Source of the DNA: Protaetiibacter larvae
Lineage (GTDB): Bacteria > Actinomycetota > Actinomycetes > Actinomycetales > Microbacteriaceae
Length of the DNA stretch: 64,000 nt
Direction of reading: 5' to 3'
Assembly: GCF_008365275.1 (NCBI RefSeq)
Contig: NZ_CP043504.1
Location: 310,001 to 374,000, forward strand
The position numbers and the translations under genes were made by a program. Under the pieces are notes generated by a model. That model saw only the letters and a list, made by a program, of their open reading frames with translations. It ran no database searches and was not told the DNA's origin. Numbering within the stretch: the first letter of the stretch is position 1; each line of letters starts with the position of its first letter. Positions 32,670 to 41,308 of the stretch are shown one piece after another.

Positions 32670-32882
32670 ATGACGACGCCGAGCGACCGCGATCCGATCG
32701 TTCCCGGGCTGGCGCCGGGGATCAACGGCAACCCCGCCCCGGGTCGCCCCTTCGGCGAGCTCGGCCCGCGCTCGACGCCACCGGGCGGGTCGCTGAGGAC
32801 GCGCGCGATCGCGACGGGCAGCGGCCTGCTCGGCCTCGCCCTCGCGACGATCGTGGTGCTCACGAGCCTCCATCGCGGCTGA
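32670..32882 (+). CDS. Small single-helix membrane protein
   Basis: A 70-residue protein: 45 residues rich in Pro/Gly, then one hydrophobic C-terminal helix (ATGSGLLGLALATIVVLTSL). It starts at ATG 32670, with GATAAT 6 bp upstream, consistent with the leaderless pattern. It is followed by menC after 24 bp and is probably in the same transcript. No family is known to me. Confidence 0.65.
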   Translation: MTTPSDRDPIVPGLAPGINGNPAPGRPFGELGPRSTPPGGSLRTRAIATGSGLLGLALATIVVLTSLHRG

Positions 32883-32906
32883 GGCGCGAGGGGGCAGACT
32901 GGGTGC

Positions 32907-33893
32907 ATGCTCCCCGAGCCGGATGAACTGCTCGCCGCCGCCCACGTGGTGCGCCTGCCGCTCGTCACGCGCTTCCGTGGGGTGACCGAACGCGAGGCCC
33001 TGCTGCTGCACGGACCGTCGGGGTGGGGCGAGTTCTCGCCGTTCCTCGAGTACGGCGACGAGGAGGCGTCCGCCTGGCTCGCCGCCGCGATCGAGGCCGC
33101 GTGGGGGGATCCGATCGCGAGCTCGCGCGCCGAGGTGCCCGTGAACGCGACCCTCCCCACCGTGCCGGTCGAGCAGATCGCCGCGGTGCTCGAGCGCTTC
33201 GGGGAGGTGCGCACGGTGAAGGTGAAGGTGGCGGATGCCGCCGAGTCGCTCGCGCACGACGTCGCGCGGGTGCGCGAGGTGCGGCGCATCCTGGGGCCGG
33301 CGGGCCGCATCCGGGTGGATGCCAACGGCGGCTGGAGCGTGGACGCCGCGGAGCGCGCCGCCCACGCGCTCGCCGGCTTCGACCTCGAGTACCTCGAGCA
33401 GCCCTGCGCGTCGATCGACGAGCTCGCCGAGCTGCGCGAGCGCCTGCACGACTGGCAGCTGCCGATCGCGGCCGACGAGAGCGTGCGCAAGGCCGACGAT
33501 CCGCTCGCGGTCGCCCGCGCCGGGGCTGCCGACCTCGTCGTGGTGAAGGTGCAGCCGCTGGGGGGCGTGGCCCGCGCCCTGCGCATCGTCGCGGAGGCGG
33601 GGCTGCCCGCGATCGTGTCGAGCGCGATCGACACGAGCGTCGGACTCGCGATGGGCGCACGGCTCGCCGCGGCGCTGCCCGAGCTCGACTACGACTGCGG
33701 GCTCGGCACGGCGGCGCTGCTCGCGGCCGACGTCACGGGCGAGCCGCTGACGCCCGTCGACGGCCGCATCCCGGTTCGCCCGGTGGAGCCGGATGCCGCG
33801 CTGCTGCGCGCGCACGCGGCGCCCCCCGAGCGCGTCGCCTGGTGGCACGATCGCCTGCGGCGCGCGCTCGGGGTGCTGCGCGTCAGCCGATGA
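32907..33893 (+). CDS. menC: o-Succinylbenzoate synthase
   Basis: An enolase-superfamily enzyme that dehydrates SHCHC to o-succinylbenzoate. The 328-residue protein shows KVKVAD (catalytic Lys), RVDANGGWSVDAAERA (metal Asp), YLEQPCASIDEL (Glu), AADESVRK (Asp) and VVVKVQPLGGVARAL (Lys). With menF, D, E, B, A and G nearby it completes the pathway. CAGACT 6 bp before the ATG could be its own -10 box. Confidence 0.92.
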   Translation: MLPEPDELLAAAHVVRLPLVTRFRGVTEREALLLHGPSGWGEFSPFLEYGDEEASAWLAAAIEAAWGDPIASSRAEVPVNATLPTVPVEQIAAVLERFGEVRTVKVKVADAAESLAHDVARVREVRRILGPAGRIRVDANGGWSVDAAERAAHALAGFDLEYLEQPCASIDELAELRERLHDWQLPIAADESVRKADDPLAVARAGAADLVVVKVQPLGGVARALRIVAEAGLPAIVSSAIDTSVGLAMGARLAAALPELDYDCGLGTAALLAADVTGEPLTPVDGRIPVRPVEPDAALLRAHAAPPERVAWWHDRLRRALGVLRVSR

Positions 33894-36627
33894 GCTTCCA
33901 GGGGCCGTAGGCGGCGGCCGTCGGCGCGGTGCCGACGACGTACCACTGCGCCTGGTAGCTGCGGCCGTTGTAGACGACCTTCTCACCGCCGGTGTAGACG
34001 GTGGCCGCGCTCCCGGCGGGGATGCCGCCCGGCGTCGTCGGCGCCACGACCTCGCTCCACGGTCCGCCGACTCCGCCCGGCGCCTGGTTCCGGGTCCACC
34101 ACAGGGCCCGGAAGGTGCGGCCCTGGTAGCTGACCTGGTCGCCCGCGACGAAGATGCGCGACGGCGTCCACAGGGTGCTCCCGTCGGCGGCGACGGCGAG
34201 TTCCGCCCACGCGCCGGTGGCGTTCGCACCCGGGGTCTCGCCGAGCGTGTACCAGAGGGCCTCGAAGACCTTGCCGCCGTAGCTCACCTGGTTGCCGGTC
34301 GTGTAGACCTTCTTCCGGTCCCAGGCGGCCGGCTTCGGCACGCCCTGCTCGCCGAGGTGCAGCTCGCAGGAGATCCGTCCGCTGTACAGGGCGTGGCCCT
34401 CGGTCGCGCTCCCCGGGCCGGCGCCGTAGATGCCGTCGTCCGACCAGACGACCTCCTTGGTGCCGCCGGCGCAGCTCGACGACGGCGCGATCGCGAAACC
34501 CTCGAGGTTGTTGAGGGGCAGCGATGCGGGGCGGCTGTAGGCGACCTCCGGCACGATCGCACCCGTCGCGTCGACCTTGAGCACGGTCGAGGTGACCCCG
34601 CAGCTGTTGTCGCACAGCGCCCAGATGCGCTTCGCGTCGGCGTCGTACTGCACGTCCATCACGTGGCCCATGCCCGTGTCGACGACGGCCACCCGGTGGA
34701 AGCTGTGGTCGCTGTTGAGCACGTAGGCGTAGAGCTTGCCGTCGTTCTCGAGAGCCGCGAAGTAGAGCCCGGTGCCGTGCAGCGGGTAGTCGAGCGGACG
34801 GTATGCGGCGCCCGTCGACTGGTCGACGAAGCCGTTCGCGGTGAGGTAGCCGTCGGGCACGAAGGTGACGCCCTCGAAGCCCAGGTTCGCCTCGGTGCGG
34901 TTGCCGGCGTGGAGCTCCGGGAACTCCGCGGTCAGGTCCCACTGATCGGTCGCGACGAGCCGGTCGCCGGATCCCGTGATGTCGAAACGCAGGATCGCGT
35001 TGAGCGGGATACTGTTGGCCGCGTTGTTGCGCTCGGTCGTGACGTACAGCGCCCCGTCCGGTCCGATGGTGAGGCCTTCGGAGTCGGGCTGGTTGCTCGC
35101 CGTGTCGGGGGCGCCCGGGAAGAAGATCTGCTTGCCGGCGGCCCAGCCGTCGGCGGTGTCGGGCACCCAGAGGCCGTCGTGCTTCACGAGGCGGTAGACC
35201 CAGCTCTTGTTCTTGACGCTGTAGAGCACGTTCGGGTTGCTCGGGTCGAAGACGAGGCCGCTGATGTCGCGCCCTTCGGGACCGGTGACGGTCGTCCAGG
35301 CGCATTGCGTGTCGGCGATGGCGACCTCGGCGCTGCCCGGCCAGCTGCCGGGGGTGACCGCGCCGACGGGAAGCGCGCCGGCCGGGTCGGGGGCCTCCGG
35401 CTGGCACGGCAGTGTCGGGATCGGGTCGTCGGCGGGGTTGTCGAGCGGCGTCTCGCACGCGCTCGCGTTGGGGGAGCCGAAGCTCTTCGCGGCGACGGAG
35501 ACGAACTCGCCCGAACCGTCGGGGCAGCGTGCGATGGCACCGGCACCGAAGTTGTTGCCCTCGTCGGCGCCCGCCTCTCCCGCGGTGTACTCGACCGCGT
35601 CGACGAGGGTGCCGGCCGCGCCGTTCGCGCCATCCGGGAGGTACAGCTTCACGCCGTCGCCGCCGCTGCCGAGCCCCTTGGTGGAGCTGAAGTACACGAA
35701 GCCGTTGGCGGGCACGACCGTGGTGGCCGAGCCGTCGGCGAGGGTGGCCGAGAAGGTGGCGGCCGAGGCGGCGCTGCCGCTGTCGATCTGCAGCCAGCCC
35801 GCGATGCTCACGGCGGTGGCACCGGTGTTGACGAGCTCGATCGCGTCGCCGACCGGGGTGTTGCCGTTGTCGGACGACACCTCGTTGATGCGGATGCTCG
35901 CCCAGTTCGGGTCGATGTCGGCGCCCGGGTCGGTGCCGGGGTCCGTTCCCGGGTCCGTGCCGGGGTCCGTTCCCGGGTCGGTTCCGCCGCCGGCGGAGAA
36001 GCGGCTCGTGCCGGGGGAACCGATGTCGCCCGTGGTCGAGGCGCGCGAGCTCTCGACGTCGCCGACCACCGAGAGCTGCCACAGCGAGGCGTTGTTCGCG
36101 CCGAGTGCCGCCTCGCTCGACGGGATGCCCGAGACGCCCTGCGTGCGCGGTCCCTTGACGGCGCCGGCGCCCTGGTCGTTGTAGACGAGGCGGTCGGCGA
36201 GGTTCGCGACCGGGTCGGTTCCGCTGAAGATGTTGATCTGGTCGGAGCGGCCCAGGTTGACCGTGTTGCCGGCCAGGATCTTCACCGACGCCCCGAGGCC
36301 CCACTCGGCGCGGAAGACGGCATCCGGCGACTCGGTGATGATCGCGGACTCGCCCGCGGCGAGCGTGCCGAGGCTGTCGAGCGGTACCGTGCCGGGAACG
36401 GGGCCGTCGTCGTCGAACGACCAGCCGGCGAGGCTCTGCGGGGCGGAGCCGAGGTTGGTGATCTCGATGAACTCGCCCGAGGAGTTCACCGGGTTGTACA
36501 TCCACTCGGTGATCTTCACGTTCGGGGCGTCCGCGGCATGGGCCGCGGTGGGGAGGGCGAACACGAGGGCGCCGACGGTGGCGGTGGCGACGAGAGCGGC
36601 GCCGAATCGGGGGGTGCGGAGGCTCAT
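33883..36627 (-). CDS. Large secreted lamin-tail / carbohydrate-binding protein
   Basis: A 914-residue exported protein. A signal peptide (residues 1-32, ending LPTAAHA-A) is followed by two lamin-tail-like domains (NVKITEWMYNPVNSSGEFIEI and ASIRINEVSSDNG), joined by a GTDPG repeat linker; a central beta-propeller-like esterase or phytase-like region (residues about 440-750); and three repeats of the type VYTTGNQVSYGGKVFEALWY, resembling chitin-binding type 3 modules. It probably works at the cell surface on phosphoesters or polysaccharides. It overlaps the convergent menC by 11 bp. Confidence 0.85.
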   Translation of the reverse strand: MSLRTPRFGAALVATATVGALVFALPTAAHAADAPNVKITEWMYNPVNSSGEFIEITNLGSAPQSLAGWSFDDDGPVPGTVPLDSLGTLAAGESAIITESPDAVFRAEWGLGASVKILAGNTVNLGRSDQINIFSGTDPVANLADRLVYNDQGAGAVKGPRTQGVSGIPSSEAALGANNASLWQLSVVGDVESSRASTTGDIGSPGTSRFSAGGGTDPGTDPGTDPGTDPGTDPGADIDPNWASIRINEVSSDNGNTPVGDAIELVNTGATAVSIAGWLQIDSGSAASAATFSATLADGSATTVVPANGFVYFSSTKGLGSGGDGVKLYLPDGANGAAGTLVDAVEYTAGEAGADEGNNFGAGAIARCPDGSGEFVSVAAKSFGSPNASACETPLDNPADDPIPTLPCQPEAPDPAGALPVGAVTPGSWPGSAEVAIADTQCAWTTVTGPEGRDISGLVFDPSNPNVLYSVKNKSWVYRLVKHDGLWVPDTADGWAAGKQIFFPGAPDTASNQPDSEGLTIGPDGALYVTTERNNAANSIPLNAILRFDITGSGDRLVATDQWDLTAEFPELHAGNRTEANLGFEGVTFVPDGYLTANGFVDQSTGAAYRPLDYPLHGTGLYFAALENDGKLYAYVLNSDHSFHRVAVVDTGMGHVMDVQYDADAKRIWALCDNSCGVTSTVLKVDATGAIVPEVAYSRPASLPLNNLEGFAIAPSSSCAGGTKEVVWSDDGIYGAGPGSATEGHALYSGRISCELHLGEQGVPKPAAWDRKKVYTTGNQVSYGGKVFEALWYTLGETPGANATGAWAELAVAADGSTLWTPSRIFVAGDQVSYQGRTFRALWWTRNQAPGGVGGPWSEVVAPTTPGGIPAGSAATVYTGGEKVVYNGRSYQAQWYVVGTAPTAAAYGPWKLIG

Positions 36628-36717
36628 AGCTCCGGAAGCTATCGGTGCCACCCGTACGGGGGTCGATGCCGAGGTGAACGGAAGGCGAACGACGGCGTCG
36701 GGCGCGCCCCGCTCGCG

Positions 36718-37695
36718 TCAGTCGAGCGGCAGGCCCGAGTAGGCGTGGAAGCCCTTGAAGAAGAGGTTGACGATCGTGAAGTTGAACAGCACGGCCGCGA
36801 AGCCGATGATCGCAAGCCAGGCCGAGCGGGAGCCGCGCCATCCGCGGGTCGCCCGCGCGTGGATGTAGCCGGCGAAGACCACCCAGATGATGAAGGTCCA
36901 CACCTCTTTGGTGTCCCAGCCCCAGTAGCGGCCCCAGGCGTGCTCGGCCCAGATGGCGCCGGCGATGAGGGTGAAGGTCCAGAACGCGAAACCGATCACG
37001 TTGAGCCGGTAGGCGGTGTTCTCCAGCGCCTCCGAGCTGGGGAAGCTGCGCAGGAAGCGCCACTTCTGCGACGCCCCGTCTTCGCGGCGCGCCTGCAGCA
37101 GCTGGGCGAGCGAGAGCCCCGCGCCGACGGCGAAGAAGCCCGTGCCGAGGGTGGCGACGAGGACGTGGATGACGAGCCAGGCCGACTGCAGGGGCGGGGG
37201 CAGCGGGACGACGGGCACGTACACGTTGACGGCGGCGAGCCCGAGCAGCAGCGCGACGAGCACGGTGACGTAGGCGCCGAGGAAGCGCACATCGCGCCAC
37301 AGGTTCACGAGCAGGAACACCGCGACCATGACGGCGGTGCCGGTCAGCGCGAACTCGAACATGTTCGACCACGGCGCGTGGCCGTCCGCGATGCCGCGCA
37401 GCACGAGGGCGCCGAGGTGCAGCACGAAGCCGAGCACGGTGAGCGCGAAGGCGATGCGCATCGCCCGACTGGGCCGGGTCGTGCCCGCCTCGCTCGTCGG
37501 CGGGGCGGGAGGCGCGAGCACGGTGGTGCCCCCGGAGGCCTGGTTCAGGACGGCGCCGCCCGCCGACTGCGCGGCGATCGCCTCGCTCGAGCGACGGGCG
37601 AGGTCGACCACGTACGCGGCGAACGCGATCACATAGACGGCGGCGGCCGAGTACACCGCGAGGAGCGAGTAGGCGGCAAGGGTCTCGGTGCTCAC
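36718..37695 (-). CDS. ccsB: Cytochrome c biogenesis protein CcsB/ResC
   Basis: A 325-residue membrane protein with about eight helices. It carries the WWD-type haem-handling motif WAEHAWGRYWGWDTKEVW and conserved histidines (VIHVLVATLGTGFFAVG). With ResB it ferries haem across the membrane and ligates it to apocytochrome c in system II. Its start overlaps the resB stop by 4 bp. Confidence 0.95.
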   Translation of the reverse strand: MSTETLAAYSLLAVYSAAAVYVIAFAAYVVDLARRSSEAIAAQSAGGAVLNQASGGTTVLAPPAPPTSEAGTTRPSRAMRIAFALTVLGFVLHLGALVLRGIADGHAPWSNMFEFALTGTAVMVAVFLLVNLWRDVRFLGAYVTVLVALLLGLAAVNVYVPVVPLPPPLQSAWLVIHVLVATLGTGFFAVGAGLSLAQLLQARREDGASQKWRFLRSFPSSEALENTAYRLNVIGFAFWTFTLIAGAIWAEHAWGRYWGWDTKEVWTFIIWVVFAGYIHARATRGWRGSRSAWLAIIGFAAVLFNFTIVNLFFKGFHAYSGLPLD

Positions 37696-39326
37696 GCGTT
37701 CATCCTACGTTCGAGCCTCTCAGCGTGTCTGCGGGCGATCTCGGCGACCGCGGCGGCGAGGGTCGGGTCCTCCCCGCGCGCGAGGCCCGCGTACTCGAGG
37801 CGCACCCCGGCACCGTCGGGCACGGCCTTGATCCACATCCGGCGCCGCGGGATGAACAGGCTCGTGAGCAGCCCGCCGAGGATGAGCAGCGCGAACAGGA
37901 GCACCCAGCCCTCGGTGGGATCGTGGTGGAAGTCGACGCTCACGAAGCGCTTGAGACCGGTGAACTCGATCGTGCCGAGCCCCTCGGGCAGCTCGACCGT
38001 CTCGCCCTGCGTCAGCTCGAGCGCCTTCACGTCGGCCTTCGGCCCGGCGAGCGGGGTGAGATCGTCGGTGTCGAGCGCGTAGGCGTTGACGCTGCCCCCC
38101 TCGTCGAGGCCGAGGTCGCCGCGGTACACCGTGACCGTCAGCAGGCTCGAGTCGCCCGCGTAGGGCGAGAGCGAGGTGTAGGTGCCGTCTCCCACGGGGG
38201 CCGGGTCGGGGTAGAAGAAGGCGAGCATGCCGAGCTGGGCGTCGAGCCCGTCGGGCACCTTGATGACGCCGAGGCTGCGCAGGTTGGCGTCCTGGGGCAG
38301 GAAGGCGACCGGACCCGAGAAGGCGACGTCGCCGTCCGCGTTCCTCACCGTCACGATCGGCGCGTAGCCGTTGCCGAGCAGGTACATCTTGGTGCCGCCC
38401 ACCTCGAGCGGGGCGTTCACCTTGAGCTCGCCCGCGGTCCAGTCGGTGCCGGGGGTGCGCACCGAGAGGTGCGCGGTGTAGTCGAGCGGGTGGTACTGCA
38501 GGGACGCCGGATCCAGCTGGTAGCGCCCGTCGAAGTCGTCGAGGCGCACCGAGAACGGCTCGAGCGCGCTCTCCGTGAAGAAGCGTCCCGGGATGAACGA
38601 GTCGTAGCTCGCGAGCGAGTTGGTGAAGGCGGTGTCCTGGATGATCACGCGCTGGCCGTTGTAGCCGAAGCCGCTGCCCAGCCCCACCGTGAGGAGCACC
38701 CCCACGAGGGCGGTGTGGAACACCAGGTTGCCCGTCTCGCGCAGATAGCCGCGCTCGGCCGAGATCGAGTCCCCGTACCGTTCCACGCGGTAGCCGGCCC
38801 CGCGCAGCACGGCGCGGGCCTCCTCGACGGCCGCCTCGGCATCCGCCGTGCTCGTGCGCTCGGTGAAACCGACGAGCCGGGCGAGGCGCGCCGGGGTCTT
38901 CGGCGGGCGGGCGCGCAAGGCGTCGAGGTGGTGCTTCGTGCGCGGGATGATGCAGCCGACGAGCGAGATGAACAGCAGCAGGTAGATGGCCGAGAACCAC
39001 GGCGAGCTGAAGGTGGAGAACACCCCGAGCTTGTCGAGCACCTCGAAGGCGTCGGGGTTGTCGATGCGGTACTGGTTGACGCCGTTCGGGTCGGAGCTGC
39101 GCTGCGGCACGAGCGAACCCGGCACCGCGGCGAGTGCGAGCAGCAGCAGCAGCACGAGCGCGGTGCGCATGCTCGTGAGCTGACGCCAGAAGAAGCGCAG
39201 GTAGCCCACGACGCCGAGCCGGGGCTGGGCGATCGCGGGGTCGGCCGGTGCCGAGTCGATGTGGTCCGAGGGGCGCAGCGGGTCGGTCGACCGGGCCGCG
39301 CGGTCAGAGCGCGGGGGTGAAGCCAT
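37692..39326 (-). CDS. resB: Cytochrome c biogenesis protein ResB
   Basis: The 544-residue partner of CcsB. Membrane helices (RTALVLLLLLALAAVPGSLV, FSAIYLLLFISLVGCIIPR and others) surround a large extracytoplasmic domain (residues about 215-440, GRFFTESALEPFSVRLDDF region). A C-terminal WVLLFALLILGGLLTSLFIPRR helix and tail fit the family. Its ATG overlaps the ccdA end by 23 bp, so the order tlpA, ccdA, resB, ccsB is one operon read leftward. Confidence 0.94.
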   Translation of the reverse strand: MASPPRSDRAARSTDPLRPSDHIDSAPADPAIAQPRLGVVGYLRFFWRQLTSMRTALVLLLLLALAAVPGSLVPQRSSDPNGVNQYRIDNPDAFEVLDKLGVFSTFSSPWFSAIYLLLFISLVGCIIPRTKHHLDALRARPPKTPARLARLVGFTERTSTADAEAAVEEARAVLRGAGYRVERYGDSISAERGYLRETGNLVFHTALVGVLLTVGLGSGFGYNGQRVIIQDTAFTNSLASYDSFIPGRFFTESALEPFSVRLDDFDGRYQLDPASLQYHPLDYTAHLSVRTPGTDWTAGELKVNAPLEVGGTKMYLLGNGYAPIVTVRNADGDVAFSGPVAFLPQDANLRSLGVIKVPDGLDAQLGMLAFFYPDPAPVGDGTYTSLSPYAGDSSLLTVTVYRGDLGLDEGGSVNAYALDTDDLTPLAGPKADVKALELTQGETVELPEGLGTIEFTGLKRFVSVDFHHDPTEGWVLLFALLILGGLLTSLFIPRRRMWIKAVPDGAGVRLEYAGLARGEDPTLAAAVAEIARRHAERLERRMNA

Positions 39327-40038
39327 TGATCACCGTCCCCAGGTGCGACATGATGACGCCCCACAGCCCGGAGACCATGAGCAGGCCGATGAGCACGAGC
39401 AGGGCACCGCCCGCGATGTTCACGGCCCGGATGTGGCGGCGGAACCATCCGACGCTCGAACCGACCCAGCCGAAGCCGAGCGCCACGAGCACGAACGGCA
39501 GGCCGAGGCCGATGCAGTACGCGAGACCGATGAGGGCGGCACGCCCCGGATCCCCCCCGTAGCCGGCGAGGAACCCGACGGCGATGAGGGTCGGGCCGAC
39601 GCACGGGGTCCAGCCGATGGCGAACAGGATGCCGAGCAGCGGCGCCCCGATGAGCCCGGTGCGGGGCTGCCAGCCGGGCTTGAGCTGCCGCTGCAGCACG
39701 GTGACCTGGCCGATGAAGACCAGGCCGAGCAGGATGATGAGCACCCCGCCGATCCGCATCAGCAGCTCGCCGTATTCCAGCAGGAAGCGGCCCGCGGCAC
39801 CGGCGAGCACGAACACCACCATGAAGACGGCACTGAACCCCGCGATGAACAGCGCGGCGCCGAGCACCATCCGCGAGCGGGTGCGGGGCGCGCCGTTCGC
39901 GACGCCCGAGACGTAGCCGAGGTAGCCGGGCACGAGCGGCAGCACGCAGGGCGAGAGGAACGACAGCAGCCCCGCGGCGAGCGCGATCGGCACGGCGAGC
40001 CACAGCCCGCCGCTCACGATGATGTCGCCCGGCCCCAC
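39304..40038 (-). CDS. ccdA: Thiol-disulfide carrier CcdA
   Basis: A 244-residue membrane protein that moves reducing power to the outside for cytochrome c maturation. Six or so helices with the two redox cysteines in LLSFLSPCVLPLVPGYLGY and AIGWTPCVGPTLIA, spaced as in CcdA/DsbD. GTG 40038 lies 5 bp after the tlpA stop. Confidence 0.94.
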   Translation of the reverse strand: MGPGDIIVSGGLWLAVPIALAAGLLSFLSPCVLPLVPGYLGYVSGVANGAPRTRSRMVLGAALFIAGFSAVFMVVFVLAGAAGRFLLEYGELLMRIGGVLIILLGLVFIGQVTVLQRQLKPGWQPRTGLIGAPLLGILFAIGWTPCVGPTLIAVGFLAGYGGDPGRAALIGLAYCIGLGLPFVLVALGFGWVGSSVGWFRRHIRAVNIAGGALLVLIGLLMVSGLWGVIMSHLGTVINGFTPAL

Positions 40039-40043
40039 CTCGG

Positions 40044-40673
40044 TCAGGCCTTCTCGGCGAGCAGGGTGTCGACGATGTCGGAGACGACGCTCGGGCTCGT
40101 GATGAGGCCGCTCACGCGCGCCGCCACCCGCCCCTGGCGATCCAGGATGAGCGTGGTCGGAACGGAGTTCTGCGGGAGCCGGTTGTCGGCGAAGGCCAGC
40201 TGCACGGCGTTGTCGGCGGCGTCGACGATCGAGGGGTAGCCCACGCCGTGGTCCTTCTCGAAGCCGAGGGCGACATCCGCGGTGTCGCTCACGTTGACCC
40301 CGACGATCGACGCCTCGGCGCCGTTCGCCTCGAACTGGGCACGCAGCTTCTCGAGCTCGGGCGCCTCCTCGCGGCAGGGCGGGCAGGCCGCGTACCAGAA
40401 GTTGACGACGACGACCCGGCCGGCCACATCCGCGGACGAGAAGGCCTCGCCCGTGTCGAGGGTGCCGGCGAACTCGACCGCGGGGTCGCGCTTGTCGGCG
40501 GCGAGCGTGATGATGCGTCCATCGCCCGAGACGTAGTCGCCCGCGCCCTGCTCGTACACCTCGGTGAGGTGACTCGCCTGCTCGGTGCATCCGGCGAGGA
40601 GCGCCGCGAGGGCGACGGCGGGTACGGCGAGGCGCACGCCGAGGCGGCGGGCGGGTGTGGCGCGGGTACTCAC
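40044..40673 (-). CDS. Thioredoxin-like lipoprotein TlpA/ResA
   Basis: A 209-residue lipoprotein (signal with lipobox AALLAGC, Cys near residue 28) bearing a thioredoxin fold: WYAACPPCREEAPEL holds the CPPC active site and SVPTTLILDRQGRV the cis-Pro loop. It probably reduces the apocytochrome c haem-binding cysteines with electrons from CcdA. GTG 40673 overlaps the upstream phosphatase gene by 4 bp. Confidence 0.93.
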   Translation of the reverse strand: MSTRATPARRLGVRLAVPAVALAALLAGCTEQASHLTEVYEQGAGDYVSGDGRIITLAADKRDPAVEFAGTLDTGEAFSSADVAGRVVVVNFWYAACPPCREEAPELEKLRAQFEANGAEASIVGVNVSDTADVALGFEKDHGVGYPSIVDAADNAVQLAFADNRLPQNSVPTTLILDRQGRVAARVSGLITSPSVVSDIVDTLLAEKA

Positions 40674-41299
40674 ACGGCTCCCAGATCGATGGACTGCGCA
40701 AGCAACTCTGCCGCAGGTTCCTGATAGTCCACCTCGACGAACCCCTCGCCGTCCCAGGCGAGCGTCGTGATGCTCGAGAGGGAGCAGCGCCGGGTGCGCG
40801 GATCGTGCATGAGCGGCTTGCCGGCGACCGTGCGGGCGACCATCCAGATGGGCAGCTGGTGGCTGACCAGAACCACCTCGCCGCCCGGGGTGCCGGCGTG
40901 CGCCTGCGCGATGGCGTCCATCATCCGGGCCCGGATGGAGACGTAGGCCTCGCCCCAGGTGGGGCGCCACGGACCCACGAGGTAGGGCCAGTTGCGCGGG
41001 TTCCTGAGGCCGCGACGCACGTTGCCGCCCTCGAAGCGGTTGGCGGGCTCGATGAGCCGCGGGTCGAGCTCGGTCTCGAGAGCGAAGCGCGCCGCCCAGG
41101 GCGCCGCGGATTCGCGGGTGCGCTGCAGGGGGCTCGCGACGAGGCGCGTGATGGGGCGCCCGGCGAGCGAGTCGGAGGCCAGCTGCGCCATCCGGTGCCC
41201 GAGGGCCGACAGGCCGTAGCCGGGGAGGCGCCCGTAGAGGATGCGGTCGGGGTTCTCGACCTCGCCGTGGCGGACGAGATGCACGAGGTCGGCGCTCAC
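40670..41299 (-). CDS. Histidine phosphatase family protein
   Basis: A 209-residue member of the phosphoglycerate-mutase-like phosphatases. LVHLVRHGEVENP carries the catalytic RHG near residue 10, SPLQRTRESAAPWA the second Arg, and VLVSHQLPIW the catalytic His near residue 145. The substrate is not known. TAGACT 6 bp before GTG 41299 marks a leaderless promoter lying on the stop codon of the neighbouring oxidoreductase gene. It may be the first gene of the cytochrome c assembly operon, which runs on in coupled steps. Confidence 0.9.
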   Translation of the reverse strand: MSADLVHLVRHGEVENPDRILYGRLPGYGLSALGHRMAQLASDSLAGRPITRLVASPLQRTRESAAPWAARFALETELDPRLIEPANRFEGGNVRRGLRNPRNWPYLVGPWRPTWGEAYVSIRARMMDAIAQAHAGTPGGEVVLVSHQLPIWMVARTVAGKPLMHDPRTRRCSLSSITTLAWDGEGFVEVDYQEPAAELLAQSIDLGAV

Positions 41300-41308
41300 C
41301 CGCCCAGT

